Assembly (NCBI GenBank): GCA_015232575.1
Contig: JADFZL010000020.1
Coordinates: 1 to 45,847 of the forward strand
Reading direction: 5' to 3'
DNA from: Candidatus Rifleibacteriota bacterium
GTDB lineage: Bacteria; Muiribacteriota; Ozemobacteria; Ozemobacterales; Ozemobacteraceae
Length of the DNA stretch: 45,847 nucleotides
Shown: positions 15,375-24,331 of the stretch, piece by piece
Layout of the letters: every line of letters starts with the position of its first letter
Position numbering within the stretch: the first letter of the stretch is position 1
Notes under the pieces: generated by a model
The model's input: only the letters and a program-made list of their open reading frames with translations
What the model was told of the DNA's origin: nothing
Databases searched by the model: none
Translations under genes and position numbers: made by a program

Positions 15375-17156
15375 TCAATCATTCAGCTTGAGCGAGTTGA
15401 AAAAATCAGTAATTCCGTTTGCAATGGCTCTGGCGGAAGCTTCCTGAAACGATATATTTTTTAGAAGTACAGCATCTTTTCTATTTGTTGCTACCGCAAT
15501 TTCAACTACCACTCCCGGAATAACAAGCATGTTCAAAGGCATCAGAGGCAACGCTGAGCAGCCCCGGTCAGAGCACTCAAGATGTTTTACCATGCGTTCA
15601 CTGATTTTGCCAGCAAGAAATCTTGACAAGTCAAATCGGTAACTTTGTGCCCATTCATTGAACACCTGAATTGATCTGTTTTTTACATCAGCCTCGAAAG
15701 TGAATCCAAGTGGTGAGAAATAATAGCATGAAGTCCCTTCGACATCAGGGTCAAGAGAAGCCCCAAGGTGAATGGCAACATATAAATCGGCCATTGCACT
15801 GTTCACCATTGCCCTTCTTGCATTTGCAGGTACTTCGTGATCATCATTTCTGATAAGAACTGGGTTAAATCCAGCCTGCGAAAGAATATTTTTCAATTTA
15901 CGTGCGACCACAAGTGTCAGTTCTTTTTCGGTACTTATCGAATCTGCGCCCTTGTTTTCTCCATTTAGTTTTGCGCCTGCATCCCGTCCACCGTGACCCG
16001 GGTCAATAATGATGGTCCGGCCCTGGAATACACTTCTGCTGAGCGCTTCAACTGGAATTTCCTTTTTCCATTCCTGATTTGCAAGAATGGCGGGCATCAC
16101 CGGGTCTTCCTGAACTGCTTCCACGGCGGCTGTAGCTGTGGCTGTCTTAATTGAAGTTTTTGACGAAGTTGAAGTACCGGTAGAGGCGGAGGAAAGAGCA
16201 GAAGTTGCTGTTGTAGCAGAGTCAGAGGTAGCAGTTGATGTGGAAGTTGACGTGGAAGTTCCGGTTGAGGTTGCTGTAAGAGTCGCTGTTTTTGATGCAA
16301 GCTGAGCAAGAACTTCAGGGCTGGCCTTAAATGTCAGAACCATGCGAAAGGGATCTGACAGCGTTTCGACAACCGGATCAACAGTTCCTTTTGTTTTTTC
16401 AACGGTTACGACCAGACCATTTTTATCTGCACCGCTGTTGAATGCAATTGATTTAATTTCTCTTCCGACTGGATTTGAGCGCTTTGTAGGAATGATATTC
16501 CGGCATCCTTCAATGCGAAATTTCATTTTTCCACTTCCAAGGTTTTCCATTCTCTGAGAAACTCTGCCGGTAAATTCGAGAACAACCCTGGTTTCATCAT
16601 CACGTTTGGAATGCCGTACTGCCAATAGAGTTGGAGTACCATCTTCCACTGCGACAGCTTTTGTTTCAGGAGAAAGGATCTGCGGGGCTGCCGGGGGAGG
16701 ATTAGCCGGTGGCGGTACTGGTTTCAGAATCTTCGGAGTATATTCAGTTTTTGGAGCCGTACTGTCATCATCTTCATCTGGGTTATCGTCAGCGGAAGGT
16801 TCTTCGGCTTTTTTAGGCTGCTGCACACCACCTGAGCTGAAAACCTGAATGACTGATCTGGCAGGTACCATGACGTTTCCACCGTCCATTCTTGGTGCGG
16901 AAGGCAGAGTCACTGGTTCATTATCAACAACAGCTTCCCGCCGGTCGACAATTATTCTCATCATTTTTGTTCCCTTTGCGAGAATTACCATTTTCTGCAT
17001 TGGAAACCAGCGATAAGAGACTCCAAGAGAACTGGCAAGTTCACGGGCACTCACATAGCCTTTTCCCGGGGAACTCTCCTGTGCATGCAAAGATGTCGTA
17101 AAAAGAAGTAATGATGCAAATAAGAAAAGGATTTTTATCTTAATCATATCAGCCAT
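15375..17156 (-). CDS. N-acetylmuramoyl-L-alanine amidase with AMIN and stalk domains
   Basis: The 593-residue secreted enzyme cleaves the bond between MurNAc and the stem peptide. Order: signal peptide (1-25), copper-amine-oxidase-like stalk domain (about 30-105), Pro/Asp linker, AMIN domain (about 175-280) that targets peptidoglycan, a Thr/Ser/Ala linker (about 290-345), and Amidase_3 domain (378-590). Zinc ligands are His388 in Asp-Pro-Gly-His-Gly-Gly, Glu410 and His463; the catalytic Glu is Glu552 in Val-Val-Val-Glu-Ile-Ala. The loop after His463 reads Leu-Gly-Ala instead of the common Asn-Ala. The start overlaps smpB by 8 nt, so translation is coupled. Confidence 0.93.
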   Translation of the reverse strand: MADMIKIKILFLFASLLLFTTSLHAQESSPGKGYVSARELASSLGVSYRWFPMQKMVILAKGTKMMRIIVDRREAVVDNEPVTLPSAPRMDGGNVMVPARSVIQVFSSGGVQQPKKAEEPSADDNPDEDDDSTAPKTEYTPKILKPVPPPANPPPAAPQILSPETKAVAVEDGTPTLLAVRHSKRDDETRVVLEFTGRVSQRMENLGSGKMKFRIEGCRNIIPTKRSNPVGREIKSIAFNSGADKNGLVVTVEKTKGTVDPVVETLSDPFRMVLTFKASPEVLAQLASKTATLTATSTGTSTSTSTSTATSDSATTATSALSSASTGTSTSSKTSIKTATATAAVEAVQEDPVMPAILANQEWKKEIPVEALSRSVFQGRTIIIDPGHGGRDAGAKLNGENKGADSISTEKELTLVVARKLKNILSQAGFNPVLIRNDDHEVPANARRAMVNSAMADLYVAIHLGASLDPDVEGTSCYYFSPLGFTFEADVKNRSIQVFNEWAQSYRFDLSRFLAGKISERMVKHLECSDRGCSALPLMPLNMLVIPGVVVEIAVATNRKDAVLLKNISFQEASARAIANGITDFFNSLKLND

Positions 17157-17634
17157 ACTTTTTGCCGCTCATTTCCTGTTCCATATCACGTTTAAGATCT
17201 TTCTTGGCAATTGTGTCGCGTTTATCGTATTGTCTTTTCCCTTTAACCAGAGCGATCTCAACCTTTACACGTCCGTTCTTGAAATACATGCGCAGCGGAA
17301 CAATTGTATTGCCGCCGGTTTGAATTTTCATTGCAAGCTTATTAATCTGTCTTGCATGCGCAAGAAGCTTCCTTTTTCGGAGAGCACTATGATCAAGGCG
17401 GTTAGCAAAAGGGTTCGCCCCTATATGTACTTCATGAAGCCACAGTTCGCCTTTTTCAACAACTGCAAAGCCATCTTTAAGATTGACTCTGCCTTCACGA
17501 CAGGGTTTTAATTCAGAACCCTGAAGCACAATTCCCGTTTCAAGCTTTTCTATGATAAAATAGTCAAAACCTGCACGTTTATTTGAAGCGATAAGTTTTA
17601 TCCCTTCAGCGTCTTGATCCTTGTGCGATTTCAA
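17149..17634 (-). CDS. smpB: SsrA (tmRNA)-binding protein SmpB
   Basis: The 161-residue protein binds tmRNA and brings it to stalled ribosomes. Family marks: Gly-Ile-Lys-Leu-Ile-Ala-Ser-Asn-Lys-Arg-Ala near the start, Phe-Asp-Tyr-Phe-Ile-Ile-Glu, Gly-Ile-Val-Leu-Gln-Gly-Ser-Glu, Arg-Lys-Arg-Lys-Leu-Leu, and the basic C-terminal tail with Gly-Lys-Arg-Gln-Tyr-Asp-Lys-Arg. The start is a TTG at 17634 with only a weak ribosome binding site, inside the end of the TPR gene (29-nt overlap). It probably depends on translational coupling. Length and alignment of motifs support this start. Confidence 0.96.
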   Translation of the reverse strand: MKSHKDQDAEGIKLIASNKRAGFDYFIIEKLETGIVLQGSELKPCREGRVNLKDGFAVVEKGELWLHEVHIGANPFANRLDHSALRKRKLLAHARQINKLAMKIQTGGNTIVPLRMYFKNGRVKVEIALVKGKRQYDKRDTIAKKDLKRDMEQEMSGKKYG

Positions 17635-18718
17635 TCAGATCACCCACTTTCACGCCTTCGCCAAATTCTTTACGAATAATGGCCCAGGCAGAGTTTAAAA
17701 AAACTTTTGTCACAAGCAATTCGCCTGACAAACGATCTACTTCTCTTCCAGCCGGTCTTTCAGAAACATTGTCTGAAATCACCACACCAGATTTAAAAGA
17801 ACGAATCTCCAAAGCATATTCATCGGCAAGTTTTAAACCTTCCTGCATACCTATATCAATAATTACCTGAGAACCATTAATGCTAATTATTTTTCCTGCT
17901 GAAACAGGCTCAGGATTTTTCTTTTCGGACAATCCGAGTATTCTTTCGTTTTTTTCAACTTCTGTTATCGGCAAAGAGTCATAATTGCGAAGAACATGTG
18001 TAACAAATTTTTTCCGTCCATTTTTTTCAAGTTCAGTAATTGCCTCGAGAAAAATTTCACGTGGCAATGATGGAATTTCGAGCAACTCCTGGCAGGCTTT
18101 CAATGAACCGTTCAAATCGCCTCTATCCTTCAGCAGACGACTCATAAGTAAAAGATAATCCGGGTTCTTCGGATATAATTCGACTGCCTGTTTTATTTCA
18201 GCAACCGCGCCATCCCAGAAGCCTTCTTCCATAAGGGATTTTGCCTTCAGAAAACTTTCTTTTGCCTTCTTTTCCATTTCCAGAGTCTTCTGAATCTGGG
18301 AAAGTGCCGGATATTCATTGTTTGAATACTGAAGAGCTTCTCTTCGATCTTTTATAAGGCGCTCTAATCGAGAAACTTCTTCCCAGTGATGGATTGCTTC
18401 TGAAAGTCTTCCGCGCTCCCGCAGCAGTTTTCCCAACCAATAATGGGCTTTCAGGAGGTTAGGCTCAAGCTCAAGGGATTTTTTCAACTGAACTTCGGCA
18501 GCAGAAAAATCTCCACGCCGATAAAGCCTGTATCCCTCTTCGTAATGTTCAAGAGCCATATCATAATCGAAATTCCCCGTTTCTAATTCAGAAACGGGGA
18601 AATCTGCTGAAAGTTCGGAAGCAAAAAGCGAGGTGTCTGAAAAGGGTTGGAAAACAAGCAACACAAAACAAAAAACGAGTCTGAACAGAATCATTACAGT
18701 GTTTTTGCCTGATTCCAT
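17606..18718 (-). CDS. Exported TPR protein with FlgT-like C-terminal domain
   Basis: The 370-residue product starts at ATG behind GGAGGAG. A signal segment (10-34) is followed by several TPR units (about 52-230), for example Gly-Asp-Phe-Ser-Ala-Ala-Glu-Val-Gln-Leu-Lys-Lys-Ser-Leu-Glu-Leu-Glu-Pro. The last 100 residues have the pattern Gly-Lys-Ile-Ile-Ser-Ile-Asn-Gly-Ser, Ile-Asp-Ile-Gly-Met-Gln-Glu-Gly, Val-Lys-Val-Gly-Asp, seen in the C-terminal domain of FlgT-like flagellar or envelope proteins. A periplasmic scaffold is likely. It lies 16 bp after rho and ahead of smpB. Confidence 0.75.
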   Translation of the reverse strand: MESGKNTVMILFRLVFCFVLLVFQPFSDTSLFASELSADFPVSELETGNFDYDMALEHYEEGYRLYRRGDFSAAEVQLKKSLELEPNLLKAHYWLGKLLRERGRLSEAIHHWEEVSRLERLIKDRREALQYSNNEYPALSQIQKTLEMEKKAKESFLKAKSLMEEGFWDGAVAEIKQAVELYPKNPDYLLLMSRLLKDRGDLNGSLKACQELLEIPSLPREIFLEAITELEKNGRKKFVTHVLRNYDSLPITEVEKNERILGLSEKKNPEPVSAGKIISINGSQVIIDIGMQEGLKLADEYALEIRSFKSGVVISDNVSERPAGREVDRLSGELLVTKVFLNSAWAIIRKEFGEGVKVGDLIEIAQGSRR

Positions 18719-18734
18719 AAAAGCTCCTCCCGAT

Positions 18735-20024
18735 TCAATTGTTGGAGTTTTTCGGTGAAGCCTTGTAATTCGGATTAATCATACTGAGAAATTCAGCATT
18801 TGTTTTTGTTGCAGAAATACTCTTAACCAGAATTTCAACCACTTCCTGTGGTGTTTTATCGTCAAAAGCTCTTCTGAGTGTTATGATTTTGTTCAAATCT
18901 TCCTGCGACATCAGAAGTTCTTCTTTTCTTGTTCCAGATGGTTTAACATCGATGCACGGAAAGATTCTCTTATTAAAGAGTTTTCTGTCCAGATGCAGTT
19001 CCATATTGCCGGTTCCCTTAAATTCCTCGAAAATAACATCATCCATTTTGGAACCAGTGTCAATAAGTGCCGTTGCAATAACTGTCAGAGAGCCGCCATT
19101 CTCGATTTTTCTTGCCGCACCAAGGAATCTTTTCGGTTTATGAAGGGCAAACGGGTTAACTCCACCGGTGAGGGTCTGTCCGGCTGAGGGCATCGAAATA
19201 TTGTACGCTCGGGCAAGCCTTGTGATCGAATCGAGAAGGATAACTACATCTCTTCCCTGTTCAACAAGACGCTTTGATTTTTCAAGTACAAGCTCAGAGA
19301 CTTTTATATGGTGTGCAATATGTTCATCAAAGGTTGAAGCGATAACTTCGGCATTGACTGACCTGCGCATATCAGTTACTTCTTCAGGTCTTTCATCAAT
19401 GAGAAGAATCATCATCAGAACTTCAGGATGATTTGCAGTAATAGCATTTGCGAGTTTTTTCAGAAGAGTGGTTTTTCCTGCTTTAGGCGGAGCAACAAGT
19501 AATCCGCGTTGTCCTTTACCGATTGGGCATATCAGATCCATGACACGAACTGAAATGTCATTCTCAGGAGTGTCGAGTTTGAAGCGTTCTGTTGGAAAAA
19601 CAGGGACCCCATCTTCGAAGTTGTTTCTTTTTCTGGAATTCTCTACTGAGCAGCCGTTAATTGCTTCTATTTTCAAAAGAGAATGGTAGCTTTCGTTGTC
19701 TTTTGGAAGCCTGACCTGACCAACAACACAGTCACCGGTCTGCAAACCGAATCGCTTAATCTGCGAAGGAGAAACGTAAATGTCATCATCATTCTGGATA
19801 TAAGATTTAGTTCGAATGAATCCAAATCCGTCAGGCATGACATCCATGACACCTTCGCCAAGGGAAAGGCTCTGTCTGGAAAGCACGAAATTCATAATCG
19901 CCCGTATCAGTTCCTCTTTTCCCATTTTTTCTGAACCGGGTATTTCGAGGTCTTTGGCGATCTTTTTGAGATTTTTCAGGTTATCTTCACATAGTTGAAG
20001 ATAAGAATATGTGGGTTCGTCCAC
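18735..20024 (-). CDS. rho: Transcription termination factor Rho
   Basis: The 429-residue ATP-driven RNA helicase that ends transcription. The N-terminal Rho domain (about 5-40) and the cold-shock-like RNA-binding domain (Gly-Val-Met-Asp-Val-Met-Pro-Asp-Gly-Phe-Gly-Phe-Ile-Arg) precede the ATPase with Pro-Pro-Lys-Ala-Gly-Lys-Thr-Thr (Walker A), Leu-Ile-Asp-Glu-Arg-Pro-Glu-Glu-Val-Thr and the Gly-Gly-Val-Asn-Pro Q/R-loop region. I place the start at GTG 20024 because GGAGGAAC lies just upstream; the open frame extends 45 nt further without such a site. It heads the operon with the TPR, smpB, amidase and GerMN genes. Confidence 0.97.
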   Translation of the reverse strand: MDEPTYSYLQLCEDNLKNLKKIAKDLEIPGSEKMGKEELIRAIMNFVLSRQSLSLGEGVMDVMPDGFGFIRTKSYIQNDDDIYVSPSQIKRFGLQTGDCVVGQVRLPKDNESYHSLLKIEAINGCSVENSRKRNNFEDGVPVFPTERFKLDTPENDISVRVMDLICPIGKGQRGLLVAPPKAGKTTLLKKLANAITANHPEVLMMILLIDERPEEVTDMRRSVNAEVIASTFDEHIAHHIKVSELVLEKSKRLVEQGRDVVILLDSITRLARAYNISMPSAGQTLTGGVNPFALHKPKRFLGAARKIENGGSLTVIATALIDTGSKMDDVIFEEFKGTGNMELHLDRKLFNKRIFPCIDVKPSGTRKEELLMSQEDLNKIITLRRAFDDKTPQEVVEILVKSISATKTNAEFLSMINPNYKASPKNSNN

Positions 20025-20256
20025 GATGTTCCTCCATGGATGTTTTGAAAAGGAAGCAAAATAGATCATTCTGCTTCAGCATATATTAAAAACCTTACAC
20101 CTTCTCAATAATCAGCGGTTAAAGAAGGCTCACTCTTTGCCTCTGGGAATGCCCCGATTTATTGAGTAGATACAAAACCGTTATATATTGTCCCGAACTG
20201 GAATGCGGGAATAATATCGAATTGAAGAAAAATATTGATTTATAAAAATCAAAAAC

Positions 20257-20583
20257 TCAGAGATAACGTCCTCTTTTAGGAGGTATGATTGTTGCAGAAA
20301 GCTGTTTGAAGAGCATGTCTCCAAGGCCAAGCTGCATTTTCTTTGATCTTTCCTGATCCAACATGTCAGAAAATATTTCCTCTGCCTTTGAACCGCTTGT
20401 TACACCTGTTTTGTGAACTGTTTTTCTCATTTCTTTGAAGAGTTGATTAACAAAAATTGATTCAAAATCTGCGCAGGCTTTTTTCAGGTTGTCGAGTTCC
20501 TTCTGTTTCTTTGGGGAAATTGAAGGAACTGAGCTCTCTGGAGCTGAAGCCGGATCTGCAACAGATACAGTTTTAAAGTCCAT
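20257..20583 (-). CDS. FlgJ-type flagellar rod-binding protein (rod domain only)
   Basis: The 108-residue protein starts at ATG 20583, overlapping the end of the TPR gene by 11 nt. It carries the rod-binding domain: Lys-Lys-Ala-Cys-Ala-Asp-Phe-Glu-Ser-Ile-Phe-Val-Asn-Gln-Leu-Phe-Lys-Glu-Met-Arg, then Ser-Asp-Met-Leu-Asp-Gln-Glu. In enterobacterial FlgJ this caps the growing rod and is fused to a muramidase domain; here no muramidase is attached, as in many other phyla. flgI two genes upstream supports the flagellar role. A longer open frame upstream lies within the TPR gene and is a shadow. Confidence 0.9.
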   Translation of the reverse strand: MDFKTVSVADPASAPESSVPSISPKKQKELDNLKKACADFESIFVNQLFKEMRKTVHKTGVTSGSKAEEIFSDMLDQERSKKMQLGLGDMLFKQLSATIIPPKRGRYL

Positions 20584-21436
20584 CGGCGTTTCCAAACATT
20601 TTTTGTTGAAATGAAACAAAGCGCTGATTCTCTGGTTCAAGCTCAAGTGCTCTGGAAATATTATCCTTTGCTGCTTTTTTATCCCCTGCCGCAAGCTGTG
20701 CTTCAGCAAGTGAAGCAAAGGCTTCAGCATCACTGTAGAGCATTCCAAAACTGTAGTGGTAATCAACCGCTTCAGTGTCATATTCTACAGCTTTTTTCAA
20801 ATAATCAACAGCTTTTTCATATTTCTGCAAAAAATAATAGCATTTTCCAATATAGTAATGACCCTCGGCATATTTATCCTTCAGGCGAACAAGGGTGGAA
20901 TAATGTTCAATGACCTTTTCGAACTGTACCACAGCGTCAGTCGGGCGACTCAGCTTCATAAAAGCGATTCCGAGATTGTACCTTGCCATAATATCGCCCT
21001 GATCTTTTACCAGAGCTTTTTTGAGATTTTCTACGGCTTCGCCATACATCTCAATCTGAAGGTGAACATGTCCAATTCGACCATAAATTTCATAGTGTTT
21101 CGGATCAAGAAACAAAGCTCTCTCAAATTCGTGAATTGCTTCTGAATAGCGACCAAGGTGGGCAAAGGCGCAACCGAGATCAAAATGAGAATTTTCGACA
21201 TCAGGCTTCAGCTCGATAGATTTCTGAAAAACTTCAGCTGCTTTTGCCAGCAAACCGCGTTTCATATAGAAATCCCCCAGCTTGTTATAGGCCTCAGCGA
21301 ACTCCGGATCGCAGTTGATGGCTTCTTCCATTTCGTAAATAGCATCATTGATCTTGCCTCTTATATCAAATGAGAGACCTTTATCAAAATGCTGGTTGGC
21401 AAGGTCGCGATCCTCAATGGTTATTTTGGAATTCAT
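20573..21436 (-). CDS. TPR-repeat protein between flgI and flgJ
   Basis: The 287-residue protein starts at ATG behind GGAGG. It has no signal peptide and consists almost wholly of about seven TPR units (residues 7-280), each with the Ala-x-x-x-Leu-Gly/Tyr-x-x-Gly ... Ala-x-x-x-Phe/Tyr-x-x-Ala-Leu pattern ending in Pro. TPR superhelices bind other proteins. Its place between the P-ring and rod genes, with an 11-nt overlap into the rod gene, suggests a cytoplasmic helper in flagellum assembly, but that is inference. Confidence 0.85.
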   Translation of the reverse strand: MNSKITIEDRDLANQHFDKGLSFDIRGKINDAIYEMEEAINCDPEFAEAYNKLGDFYMKRGLLAKAAEVFQKSIELKPDVENSHFDLGCAFAHLGRYSEAIHEFERALFLDPKHYEIYGRIGHVHLQIEMYGEAVENLKKALVKDQGDIMARYNLGIAFMKLSRPTDAVVQFEKVIEHYSTLVRLKDKYAEGHYYIGKCYYFLQKYEKAVDYLKKAVEYDTEAVDYHYSFGMLYSDAEAFASLAEAQLAAGDKKAAKDNISRALELEPENQRFVSFQQKMFGNADGL

Positions 21437-21712
21437 AAGAAATACCTCCAGGAATTAGTAAAAGAGGGAGGGGGAATTTGCGGCTTCACTCTTTAGTAAC
21501 ATAAATATTTATAAATATCAACTCAAATCTGCTTTTTTCTGAAAAAAATCGACACTGTAGTATTCAGCGAAAAGATATAATTCACGCAGAGCCGCAGAGA
21601 CACAGAGAAAAGCTGAGAAAAGCAGAATTTTCATTTTTAGCTGCCCCCAAACATGTTTTTCACCTACTCAGAAATTCTGTTATAAGATTTTCTTCGAATT
21701 TTCTGATAATGT

Positions 21713-22783
21713 TTACATCACTTTCAATTCACCATGAAGTGCTCCAGCGGCTTCTATAGCCTGAAAGATTGAAATCAGATCTTTTGGAACTGCCCCGACC
21801 GCATTCAGAGAACCGACCAGATCATCAACAGTTGTCTCACCGCTGAGGCTTATCAAAGATCCTTTAGGGGCCTCTTCGGTTCTGCCACCTTTTTTCTGGG
21901 CTTTTCCCGCATCATCGGGGCGGGCAACTTCTATACGCAGCGAGCCCTGTGAAATGGTTACCGGGCTTATTCTAACTTTGTTTCCAATTATTATCGTACC
22001 TGTTCTTTCATTAATTACGACTCTGTTAGGTTCGTCAATCATAAGAGTAAGATTCTCAATTGAAGCGGCAAAGCTCACCGGATCATTACTGAACGAAGAA
22101 GGAATTTTTACTTTCACTGTCCCCGGATCATAAATCTGAACCCAGTTTTCACCAAATTTCCTGGCAATAGCATCTTTAACCTTTCGCGAAAGCGTTGAAT
22201 CCTTTCTCTGAAGAATAATATTGAAAGAACCATTGTCGCCGAATCTGTCGCCTATTTCCTTTTCCAGAATTCCTCCGCGGGGAACTCTTGCAACTGTAAG
22301 ATGATTTTTCACACCTGTGCCACCACCTGTGCTTGCACCGATTCCACCGACCGACAAAGCACCCTGACCGACAGCATATACCTGTCCGTCTCCGCCTTTC
22401 AGAAGCACCGGAAGCAATACTCCACCCTGGAGACTCTTCGCATCACCTATTGAAGAAACCGTTATGTCAAAAGATTCCCCGGCACGGGCGAAAGATGGCA
22501 TCATTGAAGTAACAACAACAGCAGCACAGTTCTTTGTCTGAATTGAAGACGCGTCAATTTCCATTCCCATGTTGCGCAACATGCCACGAACCATGTCCAG
22601 ACTCATCTTTGCCTTGTCACCGGTACCATCCAGCCCTGTTACCAGACCATAACCTATCAGCTGATACTCCCTCTGACCGCTCAAAGAGGCAATATCCTTT
22701 ATTCTGATCATTGCCTCAGAATACAAAGGGGTGTTAAACAAAGTGAAATACAGGATGATCAAACAAATTAAACGTTTCAACAT
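21713..22783 (-). CDS. flgI: Flagellar P-ring protein FlgI
   Basis: The 356-residue product is read from ATG 22783 behind AAAGGAAT; the frame is open 87 nt further upstream but without a site. A signal peptide (1-22) is followed by Arg-Ile-Lys-Asp-Ile-Ala-Ser-Leu and Gly-Tyr-Gly-Leu-Val-Thr-Gly-Leu-Asp-Gly-Thr-Gly-Asp, hallmarks of FlgI. Later come Val-Val-Val-Thr and Ala-Arg-Ala-Gly motifs, and a C-terminus with Leu-Asn-Ala-Val-Gly-Ala-Val-Pro-Lys-Asp-Leu-Ile-Ser-Ile-Phe-Gln-Ala. FlgI forms the ring around the flagellar rod in the peptidoglycan layer, which implies a diderm flagellum. No flgH is visible. Confidence 0.96.
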   Translation of the reverse strand: MLKRLICLIILYFTLFNTPLYSEAMIRIKDIASLSGQREYQLIGYGLVTGLDGTGDKAKMSLDMVRGMLRNMGMEIDASSIQTKNCAAVVVTSMMPSFARAGESFDITVSSIGDAKSLQGGVLLPVLLKGGDGQVYAVGQGALSVGGIGASTGGGTGVKNHLTVARVPRGGILEKEIGDRFGDNGSFNIILQRKDSTLSRKVKDAIARKFGENWVQIYDPGTVKVKIPSSFSNDPVSFAASIENLTLMIDEPNRVVINERTGTIIIGNKVRISPVTISQGSLRIEVARPDDAGKAQKKGGRTEEAPKGSLISLSGETTVDDLVGSLNAVGAVPKDLISIFQAIEAAGALHGELKVM

Positions 22784-22987
22784 GGCATTCCTTTTACTGA
22801 AAAAATAGCCCGAAAACCGAATGCAAGATATAAATATCAGCCCAACAATTACATGTTTCAGACTGTACAAATCACAAGAAACATTATTTTACTGGAATTT
22901 CTTAAACAAATAAAAAACTGCCTTCAGTAAATAAATCGGCATAACTCCATAAAATATTTAGCATTATTGTCAATCATCCATCAGATC

Positions 22988-23084
22988 CATGTGCGCCAAC
23001 TTAAGCTACAAAATCTCAGTTTTATCATTTCGACCGAAGGGAGAAATATTGCATTTACAACTTACCCATAAGTTAACGCATATC
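22988..23084. repeat. Dispersed palindromic repeat, copy 2 (outer arms kept, core shortened)
   Basis: Outer inverted arms (CGCCAACTTAAG near the left end, CATAAGTTAACGC near the right) flank a left half-core, ATTTCGACCGAAGGGAGAAA, whose right half is deleted. It lies in the 603-bp gene-free interval between flgI and rluD. Confidence 0.7.
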
Positions 23085-23102
23085 CGCATCAATTCTAAGT
23101 AT

Positions 23103-23247
23103 GCAAAATCTTAATAAGAGGTCAAATTTGCGTGTAAACTTTTGGCGGGCTGTCATCTCGAACGAATGTGAGAGATCTCCATAATGCCAGATTTCTCCCT
23201 TCGGTCGAAATGACATAATATAAATGCCCCCCAAATTAAGATTTGCG
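23103..23247. repeat. Dispersed palindromic repeat, copy 3, in a 145-bp unit
   Basis: The core (23151-23215) runs TGTCATCTCGAACGAATGTG to TTCGGTCGAAATGACA. It sits inside a larger unit bounded by inverted arms, CAAAATCTTAAT on the left and ATTAAGATTTGC on the right. The copy at 33823-33940 shares both the left flank and the right arm, so the larger unit has moved or been copied as a whole. This layout resembles a miniature inverted-repeat element. Confidence 0.75.
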
Positions 23248-23286
23248 GTAATTAAGAATAATTTTTTCTGATTCAGTAAAAAACAA

Positions 23287-23327
23287 TATCTACTCAATAA
23301 TAAGTCACCCAAATTATTGAGTAGATA
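23287..23327 (-). terminator. Intrinsic terminator downstream of rluD
   Basis: Perfect 15-bp arms (TATCTACTCAATAAT and its complement) with an 11-nt loop, followed on the minus strand by TTGTTTTTT. It lies 59 bp after the rluD stop. About 19 bp of the same sequence (TTTTGTATCTACTCAATAA) occur again between flgJ and rho (20160-20178), so the hairpin is also a dispersed element. Confidence 0.75.
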
Positions 23328-23386
23328 CAAAAAAGATGTTATGTAAACCCGTACAAGCAACACTTTTTTGCCGGGCAAATATGAAT

Positions 23387-24331
23387 CTATTTTGCTGCGG
23401 CAATTCTGAGTTGCTTGACAATTTCTTCGAACTCAGACGGGAGTGGAGTTGTCCACTCAATTTGCTCTTGAGTAATCGGATGTTTCAGGCTGAGGCGGGT
23501 GCTGTGAAGAAAGTGCTTTGCCTTCCCAAGGAAAGCTTTAGCTTTGTACAACACATCTCCAGAAAGCGGATGTCCGATATAAGCCATGTGCAACCTTATC
23601 TGATGGGTTCTTCCGGTTTCAATAACTACCTTAACAAGCGAATGTCCGCGGAAACGTTCTACTATTTCATATCTGCTGACAGCTCTCTTGCCTCTTTCAG
23701 GATCGGTCGCTTTCATTCTTTTGCGATTAACCCGATCTCTTTCGATTGCAACTTCAATCAGGCCCTTGGTCGCCTGTGGAATTCCCTGAACAATGGCAAG
23801 ATATTCCTTCTCAACTTCGTGTCTGGAGAACATTTTAACAAGCCTGGCATGTGCTTTATCAGTTTTTGCGAGAATCATGACTCCGGAAGTTGTTTTATCA
23901 AGGCGATGCACTACTCCGGGTCGAATCGGAGCGCCAATTGAACTCAGGGCAGTATGCGAAAGCAAAGCTGAAACAACGCTCTCCTTTTCATGACCGGCGC
24001 CCGGATGAACGACTTTTCCATAGGGTTTTGCTATTACAACAATATGCTCATCTTCGAAAAGAATCGGAAAATCAAGTTCACTTGCGGTTATTGTTTCAAC
24101 TTCAGCTTTCTGAGGAATTTCGAAAGCAATTTTTTCTCCGCCTCTGACCTTAACACTGGGCTTAACCTGATTTTCGGAGATTTTAATAACTCCGGTTTGT
24201 ATCATCTCCTGAACCAGTGAACGGGAAAGTTCTGGGAAAGTCTCTGCCAGAAGCGCGTCAAGGCGTTTTCCTTTACTGGACAAATCTACTGTAAGATGAT
24301 AATGTCTCTTTAATTCAGATTTTCGTTTCAT
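23387..24331 (-). CDS. rluD: RluD-type 23S rRNA pseudouridine synthase
   Basis: The 314-residue enzyme turns uridines of 23S rRNA into pseudouridine. An N-terminal S4 RNA-binding domain (about 20-80: Arg-Leu-Asp-Ala-Leu-Leu ... Ser-Arg-Ser-Leu-Val-Gln) precedes the RluA-family catalytic domain with Val-Val-His-Arg-Leu-Asp-Lys-Thr-Thr-Ser-Gly (Asp145 catalytic) and Glu-Thr-Gly-Arg-Thr-His-Gln-Ile-Arg-Leu-His. It starts at ATG behind AAAAGGACGG and overlaps the upstream lgt by 17 nt. RluC, which has the same layout, cannot be excluded. Gene order lsp-lgt-rluD is common. Confidence 0.93.
   Translation of the reverse strand: MKRKSELKRHYHLTVDLSSKGKRLDALLAETFPELSRSLVQEMIQTGVIKISENQVKPSVKVRGGEKIAFEIPQKAEVETITASELDFPILFEDEHIVVIAKPYGKVVHPGAGHEKESVVSALLSHTALSSIGAPIRPGVVHRLDKTTSGVMILAKTDKAHARLVKMFSRHEVEKEYLAIVQGIPQATKGLIEVAIERDRVNRKRMKATDPERGKRAVSRYEIVERFRGHSLVKVVIETGRTHQIRLHMAYIGHPLSGDVLYKAKAFLGKAKHFLHSTRLSLKHPITQEQIEWTTPLPSEFEEIVKQLRIAAAK

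Noticed and set aside
21592..21618. CGCAGAGCCGCAGAGACACAG tract between flgI and the TPR gene
   Set aside because: It looks like a short dispersed sequence seen in many genomes, but there is only one copy in the window, so I cannot call a repeat here.
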